64,000 bases of DNA from Gemmatimonas sp. (GTDB lineage: Bacteria; Gemmatimonadota; Gemmatimonadetes; Gemmatimonadales; Gemmatimonadaceae). The notes beneath the pieces are model-generated. The model was not told where the DNA came from, did not search any database, and saw nothing but the letters and a program-made list of their open reading frames with translations. The stretch is taken from positions 1-64,000 of the forward strand of contig NZ_JAPZSK010000002.1 of NCBI RefSeq assembly GCF_027531815.1. Direction: 5' to 3'. Of this stretch, positions 58,827-64,000 are shown in pieces. Each line of letters begins with the position of its first letter. Positions within the stretch are counted from its first letter, which is position 1. A program made the translations under genes and the position numbers.

Positions 58827-59251
58827 GCGTCCACCTCGTAGCAGCTGCTCAAGGTGGCATCCTCCGCCAGGTGCACCTTGATCACCCGGGCGGTGGTGTG
58901 CGCCAGCGCGGCCTGCACCCGCTCGCAGATGAAGCGCGACAGCAGCTCACCCGTGGGGATCATCTTGCCGTCGGCAAACTCCGGTACATCGAGATTGATG
59001 TTGCGATGATCGAACCGGTCGCGCACCTCCCGCTGCAGCACGTGGTCGAGGAAGCCGAGATCCACGAGAAATCCTGTTTCCTCGTCTACCGGACCGGCGA
59101 CCGTCACATCACACACGTACGTGTGCCCATGGTAGTGCGGGTGGGCACAGGCGCCAAACACCTCGGCGTTCTCCTGGTCGCTCCAGTCGGGGCGACGGTA
59201 CCGATGGGCGGCGGCGAAGGTCACGCGACGGGTGAGCGACGTGCGGGGCAT
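58823..59251 (-). CDS. queD: 6-carboxy-tetrahydropterin synthase/6-pyruvoyl-tetrahydropterin synthase family
   Basis: A 142-aa protein. Zinc ligands H16 (FAAAHRY), H41 and H43 (HPHYHGHTY), the catalytic-site cysteine C35 in GACAHPHYHG, and VDLGFLDHVLQREV plus LDHRN-like FDHRNINL and the terminal Glu region are in place. The cysteine fits QueD (preQ0/queuosine synthesis) or eukaryote-like PTPS rather than the folate-type PTPS-III. The gene has ATGA-type junctions with its neighbours. QueC, QueE and QueF are not in the window. Confidence 0.88.
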   Translation of the reverse strand: MPRTSLTRRVTFAAAHRYRRPDWSDQENAEVFGACAHPHYHGHTYVCDVTVAGPVDEETGFLVDLGFLDHVLQREVRDRFDHRNINLDVPEFADGKMIPTGELLSRFICERVQAALAHTTARVIKVHLAEDATLSSCYEVDA

Positions 59252-59257
59252 GCCAAA

Positions 59258-59974
59258 CTACCGGAACAGGGGGAACGTGACACCGGCCGTGAGCGCCCAA
59301 TTGGCACGCCAGGCTTCGCGTCGGCGGGTGTCGGTGAGAATGCTCGTGGTGTCGGCCGCCTTCACGAAGTAGCGGTCGGGATACTGGTACTGCCAGAGGT
59401 AGTTCACGGCATCGATGCGCAGCTGCGGTCCGCGGCGGGGCAGGTACCGCAGGCTGAAGCCGTAGTTGAAGGCGAACTTGGTGCCGAACTGGTAGCCGCC
59501 CGTATCGGCGCGGGCGAAGTCGCTGGCCAGTCCCGCGCCCACGTTCACCGACGGCATCAGATGCCGCCACGTCTTGCGTCCCGTGAGCGACACGTCGAGC
59601 CCCGCATCGACCAGGTGCGTCGTGGCCCCCGGCGTGGCGATCACGCGCGTGGCGCGCGGGTTGCCGGGTGCCAACACGTTCCGTTCACTCGGCGAGAGCA
59701 CGTAGCGCGCAAAGAGCGAGGCCGGACCGCCCACGCCGATGTCGTAGCGCAGGCCGGCCAGCCAGCTCGCCACCGGCGCCACGTCGGCCAGATCGCGCTT
59801 CACGGCCAGCCAGCCACCCAGCACCGTCGCCGACTGGCCGATCTTGAAGTCTTCATAGGGGCTCTTGTCGGGCAGGTATCCCACCTGCGCCCTCCCCGCG
59901 ACGGGCAGCATGAAGGCGAGGGCGGCCGCCAGTGCCGCACCGGAACGAAAAGGAAGAACACGCATGGAGCGCAT
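59258..59974 (-). CDS. Outer-membrane beta-barrel protein of unknown role
   Basis: A 238-aa protein from ATG 59974 (overlapping the gpmI stop). A clear signal peptide (SGAALAAALAFMLPVAGRAQ) is followed by alternating hydrophobic strands (ATVLGGWLAVKRDLADVAP, LAGLRYDIGVGGPASLFARY, HLVDAGLDVSLTGRK, NWALTAGVTFPLFR) ending in an aromatic C-terminal residue pair, the sign of a porin-like small barrel. No enzyme motif is visible. Probable function: outer-membrane structural or lipid-related protein. Confidence 0.8.
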   Translation of the reverse strand: MRSMRVLPFRSGAALAAALAFMLPVAGRAQVGYLPDKSPYEDFKIGQSATVLGGWLAVKRDLADVAPVASWLAGLRYDIGVGGPASLFARYVLSPSERNVLAPGNPRATRVIATPGATTHLVDAGLDVSLTGRKTWRHLMPSVNVGAGLASDFARADTGGYQFGTKFAFNYGFSLRYLPRRGPQLRIDAVNYLWQYQYPDRYFVKAADTTSILTDTRRREAWRANWALTAGVTFPLFR

Positions 59975-61533
59975 CAGGACGGAGAATCGGAAGGACGGAC
60001 GCGAAGATCGCGCCCGGTGATGTCGGAAGGCAGGGGAAGCCCGAGCAGCGCCAGCGCCGTGGGCCCCACGTCGCACAGCGCGCCGCCGCTGCGCAGCGGC
60101 GCGGTCTCGTCGGGATCGAGGATGACCAGAGGGACCGGATTGGTGGTGTGTGCCGTGTGCGGCTGGTGCGTGTCCGGATCGATCATGAGATCGGCGTTGC
60201 CATGATCGGCCGTGATGATGAGCCGCGCGCCACCGGCGGCCGCGGCCTCCAACACCCGACCAAGGCAGGCATCCACGGCTTCCGCGGCCTTGATGGCGGC
60301 AGCGAGCGACCCGGTGTGCCCCACCATATCCGTGTTGGCGAAGTTGCACAGCATGAAGTCATGCGTGCGGTGTGCCAGCGCATCACAGAGCACGTCGCAC
60401 ACCGCCCCGGCACTCATCTCCGGCTGCAGGTCGTACGTGGCCACTTTGGGACTCGGCACCACCCGCCGGTCTTCGCCGGGGAGCGGCTGCTCGTGGCCGC
60501 CGTTGAAGAAGAACGTCACGTGCGGGTACTTCTCCGTCTCCGCCGTGCGCAGCTGCGTCAGCCCCGCCTTGGCAATCACTTCGCCCACCAGGTTGTTCAT
60601 CGATTGGGGGCCGAACGCCACCGGAAACGGAAACGTATCGTCGTACTGCGTCATCGTGACGATCTGCACCAGCGGGCGAGACCCCGTGTCGAACCCGTCG
60701 AAGTCGGGAAACGCGAGCGCGCGCATGGGCTGGCGCATGCGGTCGCTGCGGAAATTGAAGCTCACGACGGCATCGCCATCCACCATCGGAGCCAGCGCGG
60801 CACCGTCCGGCCCCGGCATGACCCACGGCTTCACGAACTCGTCGTGCACCCCCGCCGCATACGAGCGCTCGAGGGCGGCCAGCGCGTCCGGCTCCACCGG
60901 GGCCTGGCCACGCACCGCCGCGTCGTACCAGAGCTGCGTGCGCTCCCACCGGTTGTCGCGGTCCATGCCGTAGTAGCGACCGCACACACTGGCCAGCTGC
61001 GCCTTGCCCGCGATCGTGGCGAGCGTCTCACGCAGGAAGCCCAGGGCGCTCTGCGGCGGGGTATCGCGTCCGTCGAGCAGGGCGTGCAGCACCACGCGCG
61101 GCACCTGCTGCTGCACCGCCAGCTCCACGAGCGCATACAGGTGCGCCTGGAACGCATGCACGCCGCCGTCGCCCAGCAGGCCCAGCAGATGCAGGGTGCC
61201 GTGGTTGAAGCGCACATGCGCGCACGCCTGGAGCAGCGCGGGATTCTCGAAGAAGCGGCCGGTGTCGATGGCGCTGCCGATGCGCACCAGATCCTGCATG
61301 ACCACGCGCCCGGCCCCGAGGTTGAGGTGCCCCACTTCACTGTTGCCCATCTGTCCTTCGGGCAACCCCACCGCCGTTCCCGATGCGGTGAGCAGCGTGC
61401 GGGACCCGTGCGACCAGATACGGTCCCAGTTGGGCGTGTCGGCGAGGCAGATCGCGTTCGCCTCACACTCTTCGCGGTACCCCCACCCATCCAAAATGAT
61501 GAGCGCCACCGCGCGATCTACGCGTGCAGGCAT
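59974..61533 (-). CDS. gpmI: 2,3-bisphosphoglycerate-independent phosphoglycerate mutase
   Basis: A 519-aa dimanganese enzyme interconverting 3- and 2-phosphoglycerate in glycolysis. Motifs: ALIILDGWGYRE with the metal Asp, the phosphoserine nucleophile S65 in EGQMGNSEVGH, LLGDGGVHAFQAHL, LDGRDTPPQSAL, SFNFRSDRMRQ, FFFNGGHEQPLPGE, NFANTDMVGHTG and LIITADHGNAD. Length is standard. It is the first gene of a minus-strand run with ATGA/GTGA overlaps down to the methyltransferase. The divergent gap to 61663 should hold its promoter, although I see no clear -35/-10 pair. Confidence 0.95.
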   Translation of the reverse strand: MPARVDRAVALIILDGWGYREECEANAICLADTPNWDRIWSHGSRTLLTASGTAVGLPEGQMGNSEVGHLNLGAGRVVMQDLVRIGSAIDTGRFFENPALLQACAHVRFNHGTLHLLGLLGDGGVHAFQAHLYALVELAVQQQVPRVVLHALLDGRDTPPQSALGFLRETLATIAGKAQLASVCGRYYGMDRDNRWERTQLWYDAAVRGQAPVEPDALAALERSYAAGVHDEFVKPWVMPGPDGAALAPMVDGDAVVSFNFRSDRMRQPMRALAFPDFDGFDTGSRPLVQIVTMTQYDDTFPFPVAFGPQSMNNLVGEVIAKAGLTQLRTAETEKYPHVTFFFNGGHEQPLPGEDRRVVPSPKVATYDLQPEMSAGAVCDVLCDALAHRTHDFMLCNFANTDMVGHTGSLAAAIKAAEAVDACLGRVLEAAAAGGARLIITADHGNADLMIDPDTHQPHTAHTTNPVPLVILDPDETAPLRSGGALCDVGPTALALLGLPLPSDITGRDLRVRPSDSPS

Positions 61534-61662
61534 CGGTCTCCGGGATATGCTTCAGGATGACCGCTCAGGCCGCATGCCGGCCGTGGCGGAACGTATGTGG
61601 GGCATCGGGGGCCACCGCGCGGGCGGTGGGGTCAGCCGGTGGAATCTAAACCTTGCCGTATC

Positions 61663-62322
61663 ATGCGTGTTCGTCGTCGGACGCTGGTGTTGGTCCTGTC
61701 ATTGGTGGCGTTGCTCCTCGTGGATGGTTTGCTGCTGCGGCGGCGCGCGCGCTACCGGGAGGAGACGGCGCGGTTGCGGGCCGGTATGTCCGAACTCGAG
61801 CAGAAGCGGGCCGACGCCATCATGGCGGCGAATGTCGACAAGGCCACCCTCATGCTCGAACTCATGCGGCGGCAGGCCCGGGGCGACGCCGCTCTCCACC
61901 TCGCGGTGAACACCGATTCGGGGTACGTGGCCCTCGACCGGGGGGGCGCACGGCTGCGCACGATGCCCGCCCGCATCGGCCCCGAGCGGCGGGTTGGAAG
62001 CGGCGCCGATACGGCGCACGTGGTCATTCCCCGGGGGGTACGCAGCATCGAGCGCCTGCTCGGCGCGTCCGACGCGTGGCCGCTCCCCGACTGGCTCTGG
62101 GCCGACCGCGGCCTGCCCCCCGTGGCCAAGCATGCGACGCCTGGGTGGACTGGGACGCACGCGATCGTGACCACAGGGGGAACCCTGCTGTACGCCGTGC
62201 CCGGCAGCGGCCCGCTCGCCGACAGCAGTTATGTGATGCCCGGCTCCGTGCGCCTCGACGCCGGCGACTTGCGGGCCATACGCGAGAACCTCACCCCGGG
62301 TACCCGGGTGTACTTCTACTGA
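61663..62322 (+). CDS. Catalytically dead L,D-transpeptidase homologue (membrane-anchored)
   Basis: A 219-aa protein. An N-terminal anchor (RTLVLVLSLVALLLVDGLLL) and a coiled coil (REETARLRAGMSELEQKRAD) precede a small periplasmic domain. Its end YAVPGSG...MPGSVRLDAGDLRAI and PGTRVYFY aligns with the YkuD end of the adjacent enzyme (YALHGTN...SHGCVRLRNEDIAAL and VGTPVFIY). The catalytic His is Pro180 and the catalytic Cys is Ser195. It thus appears to be a pseudoenzyme derived from, or paralogous to, its neighbour, from which it is separated by one base. A regulatory or scaffolding role for the active partner is inferred. Confidence 0.8.
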   Translation: MRVRRRTLVLVLSLVALLLVDGLLLRRRARYREETARLRAGMSELEQKRADAIMAANVDKATLMLELMRRQARGDAALHLAVNTDSGYVALDRGGARLRTMPARIGPERRVGSGADTAHVVIPRGVRSIERLLGASDAWPLPDWLWADRGLPPVAKHATPGWTGTHAIVTTGGTLLYAVPGSGPLADSSYVMPGSVRLDAGDLRAIRENLTPGTRVYFY

Positions 62323-62323
62323 C

Positions 62324-63217
62324 ATGACCCTGCACGCGGTACCCCCGGCGCCCGGCAAGGCCCGGTCACGCGCGCCGCGACGTGGCTGGCGCGGCGCGCC
62401 CCTCTGGCTCCTGGCGCTCACCATCCTGGCACTCGGGTTCACCGGCTGGCTGACCGTGGTCACCTTGCGCGCGCGCTTCGAGCGCGACGTGGCGCGGCTG
62501 GTGTTCAATGACAATTCCGAGGCGCTCGAACAGATCACCCTGCAGGCCGGCCTCGGCGCCGACAGCCTGCGCGCCGAGCTGGCCGCCACCCCCCAGGCGC
62601 CGGCGGACTCCTCGTACATCGTGGTGTCCATCACCGACCGCCGCCTGTGGTACAAGCGCGGCGACAGCGTGCTCTTCACGGCGCCCGTGGCGACCGGCTC
62701 GGGGAAGCAGCTGGTCGTGAAGGGCGGCGCCAAGGTCCTGCGCTTCGAAACGCCCCGCGGCCGGCTGGCGGTGCAGCGTCGGGACTCCGCGCCCGCATGG
62801 ATTCCGCCCGACTGGCACTATCAGGAACAGGCCAACAAGCGACGGCTCGGCCTCACCCAGCTGGTGCGCGGCAAGCCTCTGCCATTACGCGACGGCGGGC
62901 AGATCACCGTGAAAGGGAACGATGTCGTGCGCGTGACCCCCGATGGCGCGGTCCGGCCGCTGGCGGCCACGGACGGCCGGGAGATCGTGGCCGATGGCAC
63001 GATTATCATTCCGCCATTCGGAACAAATCAGCGCAAGTATCCAGACGTGCTCGGCAGCTACCGACTCTATCTGGGGGATGGCTACGCCCTGCACGGCACC
63101 AACAACCCGGCGTCGGTGGGGCAGGCGGTGAGCCACGGATGCGTGCGGCTGCGGAACGAAGACATCGCGGCGCTGTACCACCGCGTGGCCGTTGGCACCC
63201 CGGTCTTCATCTACTGA
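62324..63217 (+). CDS. L,D-transpeptidase (YkuD family)
   Basis: A 297-aa inner-membrane enzyme with one N-terminal helix (LWLLALTILALGFTGWLTVV). The catalytic domain includes SSYIVVSITDRRLWYKRGD and PVATGSGKQL, then the active site LHGTNNPA (H257) and SHGCVRL (H271, C273), ending VGTPVFIY. Such enzymes form 3-3 peptide cross-links or attach lipoproteins to peptidoglycan, using Cys acylation, and resist most beta-lactams. The upstream gene encodes an inactive relative and the downstream gene a cell-wall peptidase-like protein. Confidence 0.92.
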   Translation: MTLHAVPPAPGKARSRAPRRGWRGAPLWLLALTILALGFTGWLTVVTLRARFERDVARLVFNDNSEALEQITLQAGLGADSLRAELAATPQAPADSSYIVVSITDRRLWYKRGDSVLFTAPVATGSGKQLVVKGGAKVLRFETPRGRLAVQRRDSAPAWIPPDWHYQEQANKRRLGLTQLVRGKPLPLRDGGQITVKGNDVVRVTPDGAVRPLAATDGREIVADGTIIIPPFGTNQRKYPDVLGSYRLYLGDGYALHGTNNPASVGQAVSHGCVRLRNEDIAALYHRVAVGTPVFIY

Positions 63218-63366
63218 AGTCACACGCACTTACAGATGAGATTCCCATAGGCGTTCATCACCGTCGGGTGAACGTGCGGACCAGGGTCGACTATATTTCC
63301 CGAACGGGCGCCGGGTCGTCTGCCGTCAGGCAGCCGTGTCCTTGACCGTGCGCCACTACCAAACTC

Positions 63367-64000
63367 GTGATTCAGACACCTTCCGACGCCCAGGCGTCTT
63401 CAGCCAACTCCGCCGTACCGGTCGGGCGGCGCGCACGTACGCGCCGCCGCGGGGCGGTGGTTGTTGCCCTGTCCGTCGCTGCGCTTGCGGTCGTCGTGCG
63501 CCCGACCGGCATGTCGGCCACAACGGTACGGGCCCTGACGCCCGACACCCGTGCGGCCGCGCCGCGCACCGCGTCGCTGCCGGGGCTCGACTCCCTCCGT
63601 GGCGTGAGTCGCAAGCTTCGGGCCCGATTTCTCGCCCCGCACCGCGCCGCCACCATCCCGGTCCTGCGCCTGCTCTTCGGGGACTCGGCCGCCACGCGGC
63701 CTGGGGTGTACGCCGCCAACGATTCAGCGGGCGCGTTTCATTTCATCACCATGCGCCCCTTCGCCGACAAGGTGCGCGGGCGCATTGGTGCCTATCGCAT
63801 TGGCTTCTTTCCGGCCGAAAGGCGGGCGCGTGGCGGCAGCTACGGCAATCCCGAGGGCTTCCTGGAAGTCACGGCCGGCAATGCCGATACGCCCATTTCC
63901 GAGCATTTCCGCCTGCGCGACTTCCTGACCAAGGATCAGACGAGCGTGTGGCCCAAGTACCTCGTGCTGCGCGAGCCGCTCGTGGACAAGCTCGAGCTGG
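63367..64000 (+). CDS. Exported DUF882/M15-type peptidase-like protein (runs off the window)
   Basis: An open frame from GTG 63367 reaches the right edge. A basic N-terminus and one hydrophobic segment (GAVVVALSVAALAVVV) indicate export. The later sequence RIGAYRIGFFPAERR, NPEGFLEVTAGNADTPISEH, FRLRDFLTKDQ and PKYLVLREPLVDKLEL resembles the region that precedes the peptidase fold in DUF882/M15-like murein L,D-peptidases; the catalytic His/Asp residues would lie beyond the window. The start could also be a later codon. Position after two YkuD genes fits peptidoglycan metabolism. Confidence 0.75.
   Translation, partial: MIQTPSDAQASSANSAVPVGRRARTRRRGAVVVALSVAALAVVVRPTGMSATTVRALTPDTRAAAPRTASLPGLDSLRGVSRKLRARFLAPHRAATIPVLRLLFGDSAATRPGVYAANDSAGAFHFITMRPFADKVRGRIGAYRIGFFPAERRARGGSYGNPEGFLEVTAGNADTPISEHFRLRDFLTKDQTSVWPKYLVLREPLVDKLEL

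Noticed and set aside
1-64000. tRNA or rRNA genes, integrases and transposases
   Set aside because: I scanned for tRNA T-loop-like motifs, rRNA-like stretches and recombinase motifs and found none I could support.

Overview
The window reads as a high-GC, Gram-negative chromosome with dense operons, short gene overlaps (ATGA/GTGA) and GTG or TTG starts. The mix of several PASTA-less Ser/Thr kinases fused to beta-propellers, a SusC/SusD pair outside an obvious Bacteroidota background, F-type ATPase genes, ETF plus a membrane Fe-S oxidoreductase, and QueD suggests a Gemmatimonadota-type organism. This is inference from gene content, not a database match.

Layout. 1-9,900: three paralogous Ser/Thr kinases in tandem, with a VapBC-like and a FitAB-like toxin-antitoxin pair wedged between them, then a decayed AAA/DUF4143 ATPase tail. 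10,300-15,700: argF and a Bcp peroxiredoxin, then gcvT overlapping a sigma54 activator whose receiver domain is degenerate, then a conserved-looking protein of unknown function. 15,700-20,850: an unusual locus with a structured leader, a 23-residue hydrophobic micropeptide, a membrane HD-GYP phosphodiesterase and a convergent 1086-aa BTAD/AAA regulator. Base composition drops to about 50-55% GC across the HD-GYP gene and the C-terminal half of the regulator. 20,850-22,450: MoxR ATPase and a BsuPI-type lipoprotein. 22,550-26,100: the Fo half of ATP synthase (atpZ/I-B-E-F-H) without F1 genes. 26,150-31,310: a sugar operon (cupin, two nucleotidyltransferases, a GH109-type glycosidase, a GHMP sugar kinase), followed by a divergent Nramp-like transporter.

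32,570-42,130: M20 peptidase, MFS transporter, CstA with YbdD, an NAD-type isocitrate dehydrogenase, a metallophosphoesterase, a fourth kinase and a SprT-like protease. 42,240-55,200: a large Ig-repeat lipoprotein, a glutaryl-CoA-type dehydrogenase, a heptad repeat array, SusC/SusD, EtfBA and a membrane Fe-S oxidoreductase; the dehydrogenase, ETF and Fe-S protein together form a plausible route from acyl-CoA oxidation to quinone. 55,210-61,530: a tightly overlapping minus-strand run (gpmI, outer-membrane protein, queD, dacB, moeA, methyltransferase). 61,660-64,000: a cell-wall module with a catalytically dead L,D-transpeptidase homologue beside an intact one, and a partial DUF882/M15-like protein running off the end.

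The strongest leads for something undescribed are the micropeptide/HD-GYP/mosaic-regulator locus (15.7-20.6 kb), the pseudo-transpeptidase pair (61.7-63.2 kb), the promoter and leader architecture of the two toxin-antitoxin modules, and two unrelated inverted repeats both built from 7-bp units.
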